The notes: a model not told the origin generated them from the sequence alone. Positions 53,590-63,386 are shown, numbered from the stretch's first letter. The stretch is DNA of 64,000 nt from Prorocentrum cordatum (GCA_963575745.1 CAUYUJ010020535.1:91051-155050); one strand, 5' to 3'. Program-made: numbers and translations.

Positions 53590-54010
53590 CGTGAATTACT
53601 CGCTGGCTTACCTGCTGGATGGTCGGTGCACATTTTGAGAATGAACAGTATCGATTGTATGCTGCCTCAGAGTCGGGAGCGAGCTTTCTTCAGAGGAGGG
53701 GCAGGGCACTGTCATGATATCGAACGCATCTTTGTTATGAGCTGTGTGTTTGCACTAATAGGGCTACTCGCCGATGTGTCACGAGAGGAGTGGGGATCCT
53801 GGATCCTGGAATCCTTGGGCTGGGGCCTGGGGTTTGATGTTCTAGAAGCTACCACGCAACGTTTTCTGCTCGGGAAGGGGGCGGCAGGTACTGCGCCATA
53901 TTTGAGAATGACAGCTTGCCAGCGGCGCATCCTCAGTGCGCCGCACACATCAGTCCAGAATGCAAACATCCTAGACTTCTTGGAGAAGACGCGCGCTGAT
54001 GATTCATTTG
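53590..54010 (+). CDS. Gene D exon 12: C5-methyltransferase motif VIII
   Basis: Starts after 'attgggtgcag': RELLAGLPAGWSVHILRMNS, then PQSRERAFF at 53665-53691, which is motif VIII (PQxRxR). The rest corresponds to the start of the target-recognition region (RMTACQRRILSAPHTSVQNA, NILDFLEKT). The frame ends at TGA 54012-54014 unless spliced at GTTGAC (54011). Intron 53416-53589 upstream would begin GAGTGA if phase is kept, a second candidate GA-AG intron. Confidence 0.75.
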
Positions 54011-54174
54011 GTTGACGCCGCGTCCGCAAACCCCATCTGGTTGGTTGGAGGTCGGGTATGACGCGCCAGGACACCCATCCATCGCCTAGCTATAACGCCA
54101 GTGGTGCTTGTCGCCACCACCGCCACTGCCAGCATGCATCGTTGGCGAACCATTGACCAGCGAACGCCCGACTG

Positions 54175-55965
54175 CACACAGCAACCCTAAGCCATAAGCC
54201 CGGAGCCCTGAGCCCAAAGCCCTAGGCCCCTAAACTTCAAGTCCTAAGCCCCAAGCCCTAAACCCGGAGCCCTAAGTATGCCACAAGCCTGAGGCCCCAG
54301 CCGTTAAGCCCTAAGACCAAAATCCTAAGTCCTAACCCCTCACCCACAAACCCTCAGCCTTGAGCCTTAAGCCCTGAGGCATAAAGTCCTAAACGCTAAA
54401 CCTCACCCCTAGACCCTGACCAGCCCTAAGCCCGAAGCCCTAGCTACTACCCCCTGAACCCAAAGGCCAAGGCCCAAAGCCCCACGCCCTAAGCCCAAAG
54501 CCTTAGGCTCTAGTTCGAAATCCTAAGACATGTCCGCCAGGCCCTAAGCCAAAAAACCTGGGCCCTGAGCCCTAAGCCCGAAGCCGCACCTTCTAGGCCC
54601 GACACCCGAAGCCCGAAGCCCTAAGCGCTGAGTCATAAGCTTTCTAAGCTATAAGCATCCACCCCCAAGCCTTAAGTCCTAAGCCACTAAACCTTTGGCC
54701 CTAAGCCTGAAGCCCAAAAACGAAAGCCAGAAGTTCTTAACCCTCCCCCTGAACCCTCAGCCGCTCAGCCCTAATCCTAAGCCCTACCCCTAAACCCTTA
54801 CCTAAGCATGAAGCCCTAAGCCCTAACCCCTTACCCCAAAGCCCTAGCCGCTACTACCCCCTAAGCCTAAGGGCATAAGCCCAACGTGTTAAACCACAAG
54901 CCATAAGTTATGAGCCCGAAGGCCTAAGTCCTGACCCCAAAGCCCCAAACTCTAAGCTCCTGATCCCTAAGCACCATGCCAGCAGCTCTAAACCATAAAT
55001 CCTCACCCTCAAATCCTAAGCCCTAAGCCCCAAGCCATGGGCCCCTAACTCTTCAGCCTCAGCACACAGACCGAAGCCCTACGCCCTCGCCCCTAAAACC
55101 TCAGCCCTGAGCCTTGATACATAAGCTCTAAGCTCTAACCCTTACGCCCTAAGCCCAACCCCCTGACCTCAAAGCCCTGCCACCCTGAGCCCAATGCCCT
55201 AAGCCCTAAGCCTCACGTCTCAGGCTCTAAGCCCTAAGCCCGAAGCCTTCGCCACCAACCACTCAAACCTAAGCTTGTAAGTCTGAAGCCTACAGGCCTC
55301 AAGCCCTACGCCCTCCCCCCATAACCACTAAGCCCTGGGTCCTAAGCCCTATCGCCAATTCAAAATACCCTAGCACCTAAGGCACAAGCCCTATAGCCCC
55401 TAAACCGCCCTAAACTCCCAGCCCTAACCCCTAAGCCAAAAGCCATAAGCCCGCCCCTGATCCCGATTCCTTAACCCCTAAGCCCCAAATCTTGAGCTCT
55501 AAGCCCTAGCATTCTCACCTCACCCCCATTCTCAACCCAAAACTCAAAGCCCTCAGCCCTATAAGCCCTACGCCCCGGGGGCCCTATAAGCCTTATGTAT
55601 TCGACCCTGTAAGTCTTATAAGCCCAATGTCAAGCCCTATAAGCCCTATAACCTTAAGCCCTGAGCCCCAGCCCCTAAGACGTAATCCCTGAGCGGGAAA
55701 CCTCAAGCCTTCAGCCCTGAGCCCGAAGCCTTACCCTCACCTTCCTAAGCGCGAATCCCTGATAAGCCCACAGCTCACCCCCCCCCCAACCCCATCTGCC
55801 CTAACCCCATAAGCCCCAAAACATAGCCAGTAAGCCGTAAGTCCAAAACCTTAACCCTTTAAGCCCCAAGCCCTAGGCCTTGAGCCTTGGCCCTTAACCC
55901 AGAATGCCTAAGCCCGAAACCCTTAGCCCAAACAGCCCTAAGCCTTAGACCTCACGACTTAAGGG
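54175..55965 (+). repeat. Degenerate telomere-like minisatellite (CCCTAAGCC)n
   Basis: About 1.8 kb of imperfect copies of CCCTAAGCC and CCCTAAAC, with insertions such as CCCGAAGCC. It resembles CCCTAAA telomere repeats, but almost no two copies are identical and the period wanders between 7 and 14 bp. No coding evidence. It lies between two methyltransferase exons, so it is intronic if gene D is one transcription unit. Confidence 0.85.
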
Positions 55966-56334
55966 GTTCTGGTGCCAGGGGTTGGGTTCCGAACCATGGG
56001 GGGGGGGGGGGGAACAGGAATGGGGAGCCTCGGGAGTGGCCCGACCCCCTCCCCTTTGGAAGGGAAGGACCAGGGTTGATGGGGAATCTAAACCACCCCA
56101 CCATTTCACTTTACGGGGGAGGCCAATGGTGTTCTTTTCGAACTTACCTTCGATGTAGGTGCAACCCCCTCACGCGCTGCGTGGCCCCATGGAGAGCTCC
56201 ACCGCATGCGCGCCTGGTTCGCAGCCCAGCGCGTCGGTTCCTAAATGTCTGCGTAGCCTGAGAGCGTTTCGCCACCTCATTGTTTTTTCCTCACCCAAAC
56301 AACCTTCTTGCTGCGCACGCCGCCTTCCGTTCAG
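55966..56334 (+). other. Gene D intron end, with G13 run
   Basis: A G13 homopolymer at about 55999-56011, then mixed sequence with a good polypyrimidine acceptor 'ccttccgttcag' ending at 56334. Confidence 0.4.
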
Positions 56335-56635
56335 CATATGTCGTGCTGAAGATCGATCTGATCATTGAATTTGAATACGATGCTCCCGCCCCCTGCTGAC
56401 CCCCATGGGGTCTGTCGGCTGATTTCCTGCACTTGAGTATGAAACAACAGATGAACGTCATGACCCAGATGGACCGAAGTCGGGACCACTTTGTGACAGA
56501 TTTTGATGCTTGCGATCACATTGGGATTATTGATGCTGCGCGGGATCCTGACAGAAAGGTCGAGAACGACATATCTTACGGCAAAGCCCGTACATTTCGG
56601 AGGGTGGGGGCGGTACATGTGCGGACAGCACAACA
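56335..56635 (+). CDS. Gene D exon 13: methyltransferase target-recognition region
   Basis: Acceptor 'ttccgttcag' gives phase 1, matching exon 12: YVVLKIDLIIEFEYDAPAPC, then in-frame TGA at 56397-56399, then the same frame resumes: ADFLHLSMKQQMNVMTQMDR, HFVTDFDACDHIGIIDAARD, PDRKVENDISYGKARTFRR. The 'IIDAARDPDRKV...ARTFR' block occupies the place of the variable target-recognition to motif IX region. The donor GTCATC at 56636 leaves phase 2, which fits the final exon. The exon may instead begin after the TGA (acceptors at 56451 or 56469). Confidence 0.5.
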
Positions 56636-57467
56636 GTCATCTCAGCATGGGATGTAGGTCGGGGTGCGGTGCGGCGGTGCAGCCTGGATCGCATGCAGCG
56701 CGAACGCAGGATGAGAGGGCGGTCGAGCATCCCAAAACCTGTTGAGTCGCCTTGGCGCTTCTCGCTTCTCATCCATACCAGTTTCCCCATCTTACTGTTC
56801 CTCATTAACTTCTTCCTCATCATCATCATCTTCCACTGCCTCCTCATCCTCTTACTTGTCTGGTCCTGTTTGTTGCGCGACTGGCGCAGAGAAGGGGAAG
56901 GGCGAATTGCGCACATCTCTGGATTATACCTTGCGATCATATGAAGCCTATCTTCGGGGAGCGTGGCAGGATTCGCCGCTGGGCAGTGGGCAATTTGTTG
57001 CTATGGTAGCGCGCATCGGAGCTTGGGGTGATAACGCGAGAGGTGTAATGAACGTCATGCACGTACTCAAAACAACTCCTGCATATAAAGAGAAAGGGGG
57101 ACACATGCAGAGGGGATTGGCTACACATGCGCGTGCATTTGAGATCGGAACAGAAAGAAACTGGAGATATATAGCGAGAAGAAGAAACCTGAGAGACACA
57201 GACATATAGAGAGCCAGACAGACACAACCACAGAGAAACACAAAACACACTGAGCGGAGGAGAGAAGAAATAATGAATGAAGAAAATTCCCGCTTACACC
57301 GAAACGGGTTGAAATTGAAAACATCGTTCCGTCTTGGTTCCAGGGCTGGGAGGGCATCGTTGCAACTTGTAACCCTGCTTGTTGTGGAAAGGGGCACCTC
57401 ATAGTCTCATAGGCTCAGAAGTAAGCGATGCGGCACTAGGGCCATAGCGAATCTTACACCTGGACAG
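56636..57467 (+). other. Gene D last intron
   Basis: 832 bp. Contains a pyrimidine-rich block (56790-56870) and an open frame (56742-57209) with a plausible acceptor at 56889 (DYTLRSYEAYLRGAWQDSPL). Splicing from exon 13 to the final exon keeps phase without it, so that ORF is left as intronic or an alternative exon. Confidence 0.4.
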
Positions 57468-57684
57468 CTCGCCTCTGGAGGGATCGGGGAGGCTCCTGAA
57501 TCGCAACGAGAAGGCGAACATGTCTGGGATATCCCCGCACACGCTGCGGACTTTGTCCGATGATGATCTAGACACTGCAATTGGAAACACAATTCCTGTG
57601 GGTATGATTGGGTGCGTTATGGCACCTGTACTCGTAGCTTGGACCCATGCGCTAGTATCAGGATCCAGTGGCAGTGTCCCATGA
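57468..57684 (+). CDS. Gene D final exon: C5-methyltransferase motif X
   Basis: After 'acctggacag', phase 2 with exon 13: SPLEGSGRLLNRNEKANMSG, ISPHTLRTLSDDDLDTAIGN, TIPVGMIGCVMAPVLVAW, ending at TGA 57682-57684. AIGNTIPV (57577-57600) is motif X (GNSVPV-like), and the preceding GRLL...EK...GISPHTL matches the usual lead-in in which the protein recognises pre-motif X helices. This places the C-terminus of the methyltransferase 3.7 kb downstream of motif VIII. Confidence 0.7.
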
Positions 57685-58819
57685 TCGAGAAAATGACAGT
57701 TTTCACGTCCCATGTTTTTTTGGAATGAGTTCATGCGTGTCAGCCTATCTCCTTGCCGAAAACTAGGTAGGAGAAACGAGGAGGGGGGGAAGGAGGAGCA
57801 ATCAGAAGGCATAGGACACCACATGTTGTTTACGCTGGATGTGCTGATGCTCCCCCCCCCAAAAAAAAAGAACTGCAGGCGGGATGATTGGCGCGTGCTG
57901 TCGGAAAGGGTGGATAGATTGATAGGGAGGCGAGGTGGATGAGGGCGGGGAGGATGAGAAAGAGAACAGTGGGAGGAGGCAGAAGGAGAGAGGGGGAGAG
58001 AGCGAGAGAGAGAGAGAGGGAGACAGCGAGAGGGAGAGCGAGAGAGAGATAATAGAAGGGATGAACTCTGTCGGAAGGTCAACCAATCGATCCCGTCTCA
58101 CGTGATTGTCTCGACATTCAAAATAAACGAGCCATTCAATCGGCCAAGCCTTGTCGTGGCCATGCGCGTTCGATTGAACCCACTGGCCGACTATAGATCC
58201 CACTCAGAACGATCGGTCAAACACTCGAATACGGCCATGCCTCCACGTCCGCGTCGTCTTCGAGCCACCACTCGGCCGAGCTAACCCTCTCATGTCAACT
58301 TGGCGTCCTCGTGTTCGTCCCCCTCTCCACTCTGTTCCCCATCCCCCTCCTCCGCCTCCTTCGGATGCCTCCTCCTGCTCTTCCACCTCCACATCCTCCT
58401 GGCCTTCCTACACATCCTCCTCAAACTCCCCCTCCACCTTTTTTTGGAGGGACATCTTACCCACGTGTGCGTCCATTGAAACGTTCGGGGTCACATTGTG
58501 ATCGACGCTCTTGTACCTGTGTTCTGTTGCAAGAATCTCGGGCTCAAGGCAGAAGGCTCGTTCGTGAACGCTTGCACGTACTCGCAGGGTTTGGCACTTC
58601 TGCGTTAGCATCGTGATGAGCGCCTCGGGTACTCCGTCGAAGGAGGGGCTGGGCTGAGGGATGAGAGAGTTGCATGAGGATGTTCGCTGATGCTTCACGC
58701 GTATCAGCAGTTGTGTTATTGATGCGTGGTATGTTGCAAGATATCTCTTACATGTAATGCCACGTGTCACGCATTGCAGCTTGATTCAGTGTGCGGCTTG
58801 GGTTGCGTTTGAGTTGTAG
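57685..58819. other. Intergenic region between genes D and Z
   Basis: Holds a (GA)n tract (57955-58055), a C10A9 run (57854-57873) and a CT-rich tract (58320-58440). Short ORFs on both strands have no recognisable content. Confidence 0.4.
57955..58055 (+). repeat. (GA)n microsatellite
   Basis: A ~100-bp purine tract of gagaga with scattered C, resembling that at 46125. Confidence 0.8.
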
Positions 58820-58830
58820 TTCGTGCAAGG

Positions 58831-59268
58831 GTGGTTGGGGAGGCTGGTGGTACTTCGACACCGCAGCTGCATTCGCCAGCGACGCCAGGCACGCCTTCTG
58901 CGGACTCCATGATGTGCCAGGTCATGCCGGGGGCGACGAAGGCTCTCTGCTGCAATTGTGAGGAGTACTGCCCGTCATCCCAGTGCGTGGTGTGGTCGAA
59001 AAACCAGAAGAGTTGCATTGATTGCAAAAACAACTACAACCGCCAGAATGAACGTTGCAAAAAGGATGGTGCCCTTAAGAAGTGGTGGAAGTTCGATTTG
59101 AGCAAGGATGAACGTATCCAATGGTTTCGCACGAACAAGAAGCCAGATCAGAAATCCACGCGCCGCAAGTTTGAGAATCCTGGCTTCCACGAACAGGGCA
59201 ATACTCAGGGAGTCCGCCAATCAGAGGAAGATCTCTATTCCTACATCCCGCTGGACCTGAGGGCCCCC
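58831..59268 (+). CDS. Gene Z exon 1: Cys-rich module
   Basis: Frame open from about 58820. The first ATGs are at 58909 and 58912, so the start may be there or in an unseen upstream exon. A Cys-rich block reads CCNCEEYCPSSQCVVWSKNQ followed by KSCIDCKNNYNRQNERCKKD, a CxxC-x4-C-x5-C-x9-CxxC-like pattern that could bind zinc, then KKWWKFDLSKDERIQWFRTN, rich in Trp and charge. I do not recognise a named family. The donor GTAAGA at 59269 leaves phase 0, joining to exon 2 as LRAP|DEWI across a 398-bp intron with a long CCTCCT tract. Confidence 0.65.
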
Positions 59269-59359
59269 GTAAGAATCAGATAGTTCTTCCACTCTAACCC
59301 CTCTTCCCTCCATTCACCGCGTCCACTCGAGACTCGGCCTAGGGGGGGCGGAGTGGACG

Positions 59360-59525
59360 ATTTTTCATCCTCATCCTAGTCCTCTTCCTCCTCCTCCTGC
59401 TCCTCCACCCCCTGCTCCCTCTCCTCCCCCTCCTCCTCCTCCTCCTCCTCCTCCTCCCCCTCCTCCTCCCCCTCCTCCCCCTCCTCCTCCTTTTCCTCTT
59501 CCTCGTCCTCCTCCTCTGCCCCGCT
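59360..59525 (+). repeat. (CCT/CTC)n pyrimidine tract in gene Z intron 1
   Basis: A ~150-bp pyrimidine-only stretch. The minus-strand poly-Gly/poly-Glu ORFs here are translation artefacts of it. Confidence 0.85.
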
Positions 59526-59666
59526 GCCTGACGAAGCGCCCATGGTTTCCTGGCACGGCTCAGGATCGGCCCGAAGCGGCCAAGTGTTTCTCAAAGCGAT
59601 TCCATGGGACATCGTGACGCGATTCGGTCCTCTCGATGCTTCGTCTCCTCCTCCCCGCCCCTGCAG

Positions 59667-60683
59667 GACGAGTGGATCATCCGGGAGAGGCAGCTGGGCA
59701 ACTGTGGGAATGGTAGCGTCGAGGAGCAGAAGAAGATTGCCATCAAATCTTTTGAGGAAAAGGTCCAGGACAAGGACGCCCCCAAGAAGAGGCGAGGGAG
59801 AGATTGGCTCATCGGCATCTTCAAGGGCGTGGAGGACCGACTTGGGAGGTTCCAGACTTCGGAGAACTCTTGGAAGCGGCAGAAGACGGTGGAAACCGCT
59901 GATGATCTGAGGCAAGCTCGCTTCTTGTCGGATAGTGCGAGCGCCGCTTCGTCGAGGGTCCACGATGAGCAGCTTGAAGCGAACCGAGCTAAACTTTACC
60001 AGAGTACGCCACAACCTGAGATCCCAGACCACCTGGTGAGGCCCTGCAACCGGGAGCTGAACATGGAGATGGACGACGACATCACCTACGAGATGCAGAG
60101 AGACATCTTAGCCAAGGAGGAGAACGACGCCAGAATCGCTGAGCAAGAAGATCATGATGATCATCTGGCCCAGCAAGCTGCACGCGTCAGGGCGCAAGCC
60201 GCGCAGACCGCCATCAAGCAGGGGCGCCCGAAGAAGACCAAAGCTGAGGTCTTGGTTGACTTGCAGAAGTTGGTCCGCGATCGATGCCAGATGGTCAAAG
60301 ACACGAAGGAGAAGATCGAGCGGTCAAAGAAAAATGCTGAAGATGAGGCCGATGAGCTGTTCGGCAAGAAACGTTCTGACGAGGCCGCGGCGCTCAGGAC
60401 CGCGTTCGAGAACGAGATCGATGCATACTTCTTGGAGTTCGACGCCCTGCATAAGAAGATCAGTGAGACAGACCTCGCACCGTTGCTTTCGGCTGAGGAG
60501 GTCGACCTTGCAGACGTGAAAAAGAAGGTGATCGACCAGACGAAGGACGCGTACAGCAAGCTCAAGACATATGCCGAGAAGTCGGTTGGGACCTACAAGA
60601 AGGGCGTGAGGAGGATCGGGAAGAGCATCAAGGTGAAGGATTCGTCCACCGACGTCCCGGCGCTGACACAGAAGCTCCGTGAG
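59667..60683 (+). CDS. Gene Z exon 2: charged, helix-rich segment
   Basis: 339 codons from acceptor 'gcccctgcag' to donor GTGGGC (60684), phase 0 at both ends. Strongly charged: KKRRGRDWLIGIFKGVEDR, a long Glu/Asp/Gln/Ala stretch (DILAKEENDARIAEQEDHDD), then RCQMVKDTKEKIERSKKNAE and KVIDQTKDAYSKLKTYAEKS, with heptad-like spacing suggesting coiled coil. A Lys/Arg cluster (QGRPKKTKAE) could be nuclear-targeting. Without splicing, the frame runs into a poly-Leu tail encoded by the CTC repeat, which supports the donor chosen here. Confidence 0.65.
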
Positions 60684-60739
60684 GTGGGCAATGGGCAAAT
60701 AATGAAACGAAGTTTGCTTGAGATAGCTTCATGCTCCTT

Positions 60740-60885
60740 CTCCTGTCTCTGCTCCTGCCTCCTCCTCATCCTCCTCCTCCGCCTCCTCCTCCTCCTCCGA
60801 CTCCTGCTTATGCTGCTGCTTCTCCTCCTGTTCTTCCTCCTCCTTCTCCTCCTCCTCCTCCTCCTCCTCCTCCTTACTGTCATCG
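60740..60885 (+). repeat. (CTC)n pyrimidine tract in gene Z intron 2
   Basis: CTC/TCC triplets over ~145 bp within the 440-bp intron 60684-61123. Confidence 0.85.
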
Positions 60886-61004
60886 CCATCTTTTTCTATC
60901 CCCGACTTTGATGCACGCCTTTCTTCGTGCCTCCCCAACCTCCTCTCCTCTCCCCTCGCCACTGTAGCTGGCAAGGGGGCTGGGGATCGGCTGGGGGGCT
61001 AGGG

Positions 61005-61056
61005 ATCCCTTCTTTCTCTTCGGAGAGGCAGAGCTCCCCGAAGAGAAAGAAGGGAT
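61005..61056 (+). other. Perfect 19-bp inverted repeat in gene Z intron 2
   Basis: Arms 61005-61023 (ATCCCTTCTTTCTCTTCGG) and 61038-61056 (its exact reverse complement) with a 14-base loop, about 70 bp before the exon 3 acceptor. It could sequester splice signals or be a fold-back insertion; function unknown. Confidence 0.85.
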
Positions 61057-61123
61057 GCGAAAGAACACTCGCCCAAATCGAATCGTGCCCTCACGACTCG
61101 TGGATTTGGTGACTAACCCACAG

Positions 61124-62005
61124 GTGGTTTCTGCAAATCCTGGCGACCCCAACAGCGGCGTGACAGTCGTGGCCAAGCCAGGCACGGAGTACAACGGCGT
61201 GGTTGTACTCATCAAGCCAGATGCAGCCTTTTCTTTTGAGATGACCGCCATGACAAGCCAGCTGATGTCTCACGCCAAGTGGATGAAGAAACAGTTGAAA
61301 GATGGTGTGACTTCGGGCACGTCCCAATATAAGCCTGCACTGGGAAAGAAGGTCGAGGAGGCCATCGTCACACATCACCCACATGCTCAGGGCTTCAAGC
61401 CTTGCCTCTTGCGCGGCCACTCTTTGAACATGAAGAACGAGATCTTTGGTTTCCAGCACTGGGCCGTCGGGGACACCCACCTTTTCGTCGGGCCCAGCGC
61501 CTATGGCATTGGAGAGGCGCGCCTGCTGCTGGACGGTGCAATCATTGTCGCAGGAGTGCTGATCTCAGAACTGCCTGGCGAGGACCTGCGCCAGAAGATT
61601 CAGGGAGCTTTGACGTCCGGGGGCAGCGAGACCTTCATCAATTTAGTGCGGACACCAGGCAAGGGCTTCCTCTGCGTGCATGATGAGCCACACAGCGTCC
61701 TCTGCATCCCCAACGCCTACCTGGTTGCGACCACTCCTGTGCCCGATCCCAATGACCCGACCAACGGAGCTTGCGGCGTGCGCTGGGGCTTGATGCCTAA
61801 CCTGCCTGGGTTTTTGAGCCAGGCGAAGGAGAACTTGGACGGTATGGCCACCACATACACCGCGCTGGCGCAGAATGCTGACTTCACCTCGTTCAAGGAT
61901 TACGTCACCGAAGGTCTCGCTGATCAGCCAGCAGCCCCAGCGCCTGCGCCCGTTCCAGATGCTTTGCCAGCCCCAGAAGCGGAGGCCGCAGTCTCAGCCT
62001 GCTAA
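61124..62005 (+). CDS. Gene Z exon 3: uncharacterised C-terminal domain
   Basis: 293 codons after acceptor 'aacccacag', phase 0, to TAA. Reads VVSANPGDPNSGVTVVAKPG, NGVVVLIKPDAAFSFEMTAM, FKPCLLRGHSLNMKNEIFGF, GDTHLFVGPSAYGIGEARLL, LDGAIIVAGVLISELPGEDL, LCVHDEPHSVLCIPNAYLVA, then an Ala/Pro-rich tail ending AAVSAC. The alternation of beta-like hydrophobic strands and Gly turns, without low complexity, indicates a folded globular domain. I cannot assign it. Codons favour G/C at the third position more than the RT ORFs do. With exons 1-2 the product is about 750-780 residues. Confidence 0.7.
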   Translation: MVSANPGDPNSGVTVVAKPGTEYNGVVVLIKPDAAFSFEMTAMTSQLMSHAKWMKKQLKDGVTSGTSQYKPALGKKVEEAIVTHHPHAQGFKPCLLRGHSLNMKNEIFGFQHWAVGDTHLFVGPSAYGIGEARLLLDGAIIVAGVLISELPGEDLRQKIQGALTSGGSETFINLVRTPGKGFLCVHDEPHSVLCIPNAYLVATTPVPDPNDPTNGACGVRWGLMPNLPGFLSQAKENLDGMATTYTALAQNADFTSFKDYVTEGLADQPAAPAPAPVPDALPAPEAEAAVSAC

Positions 62006-62030
62006 GTGCTAGACTTCACCCTCGCATCCC

Positions 62031-62180
62031 ACCAAACCACCCCAACCCAACCCGAAGGCTCAGATTTACCCTCGATTTCCAGTGGGGGGGGGGTTGGGAA
62101 ACATCGAAAAAACACGTGTGGAACCCTTACCCCCCCCAACCCGAAATTCGGGTCTTCGGGTTGGGTTGGGGTGGTCTGGT
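62031..62180. mobile_element. 150-bp MITE-like element with 27-bp terminal inverted repeats
   Basis: Left end 62031-62057 and right end 62154-62180 are reverse complements at 26 of 27 positions; the core is CCACCCCAACCCAACCCGAA. No coding capacity, with G9 and C8 runs inside and a nested short palindrome AACCCGAAATTCGGGT near the right end. It lies 25 bp after the gene Z stop codon, probably in its 3' UTR. No clear target duplication is visible. Confidence 0.75.
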
Positions 62181-63386
62181 AGGTAGTCACACCCTGTCCC
62201 TCCCTCCTCTAGCCCCGAGCCTTGCACATGGCAGTGTCAAATGCTAGTCTAACGATCTTTTCTCTTGGGGCTTCTTCTTTGGAGCTGGGAGGCACGCATT
62301 CTAAGCCTGCAGCGTGCAACGAGCAGTATGCGTGGCCCTCATCCGCGCATTGCAGGATCTTCGAGGCCACATTTTGTGTAGTTGTCTGGTCTAGGCCTCT
62401 GGATGTCTTGATTCGACGGCCGCCGAATCGCAATTCGTGTCGTGCGAGCCCTGTCCTGCCCGGGCCTTTTTCTTTGGAAGTTCACGTGGTCATGCGCGGA
62501 CCTTTCGCCAAGCCGAGGATCTGGTCGGCTGAACTAGAGAGGGGAAGGATATAGGAGGGAGGTTGAAGGATGAGAGGTCAAAGTAGGAAGGCAAGGGTGA
62601 GAAATCAAAACAGATGATCCATGGTTCCGCTTTCTCTGGCTGGTAAGCCTGTAGCAGAGTATGCCTGCAAACGTCTAGCGAGTCTTACGCTATGAGTGTC
62701 GGTGCTCGGGTGTTGCTCGAGGTAACGCTTGAATCAGATGCACAAGGGCCATTGTCATCAGCATCATCATGTCCTCTTCCTCAGCCATCCGTCGTCCATC
62801 TTCCCCTCCCATTCTTTATCCATCTCGGCCCCTTCTCGCTGCCGCAGTTCTCCTTGAGCTCTTGCTGAAGCGTCCTCTGCTCTGCTCGTCCTGATGCTCC
62901 TCCTGGTTTGCCTTTCGCTTCCTAAATGCGCGCCTGTGGCCATCTCTGATACGCCTCCGAACCTCAATCTGCTTCCAATCCGTCCCCTTCACCGTAACCG
63001 CCCCCTCTCCGTCCCCCACTCCCACACTTTCGACAGACAAACGGGAAAAGATAACAAGTTGCTGGTGTCCCGTCTTGGACCTCTCTTGGGGTCGTCTGGG
63101 GGCCCTGGGCAGTCTTCGGGCCTCTTCGGGCACTCAGTTTCGACGGACAGACTGCCTTGTTGTTCCTACTCCGACTGGCCGACCCTTCTTCTCGCCCTCT
63201 GCCGCCCCCAGCCGCCCCCCCCCCCGTTCCACAATCCATCCTTTTTCGTTGGGGGAGGGAGGGTGCGGATGAGGAGGAGAAAGCAGAGGGAGGAGGAGAG
63301 GTCATGAAAGAGGAGGTGTCAAATTTTGGTACTCGATTCCTGTTTGGTCTCTTCCTTTTCGTTTCCGTGCTCCTTTTTCTATGCAG
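62181..63386. other. No supported gene
   Basis: Overlapping ORFs occur on both strands (62209-62554; 62816-63307) but none shows a recognisable motif or convincing splice phase. A minus-strand reading at 62209-62433 (VASKILQCADEGHAYCSLHA) looks somewhat protein-like. A C11 run lies at about 63216-63226. Confidence 0.35.

Noticed and set aside
56742-57209. Open frame with a plausible acceptor at 56889
   Set aside because: Direct splicing from exon 13 (56635) to the motif X exon (57468) keeps phase and gives a normal methyltransferase order, so this frame is not needed; its last third is purine-rich intron-like sequence.
59371-60032. Minus-strand poly-Gly and poly-Glu ORFs
   Set aside because: Products of the (CCTCCT)n tract in gene Z intron 1 and antisense to gene Z exon 2.
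62209-62433. Minus-strand candidate exon (VASKILQCADEGHAYCSLHA)
   Set aside because: Looks protein-like but has no partner exon, motif or clear splice signals; the plus strand is open here as well.
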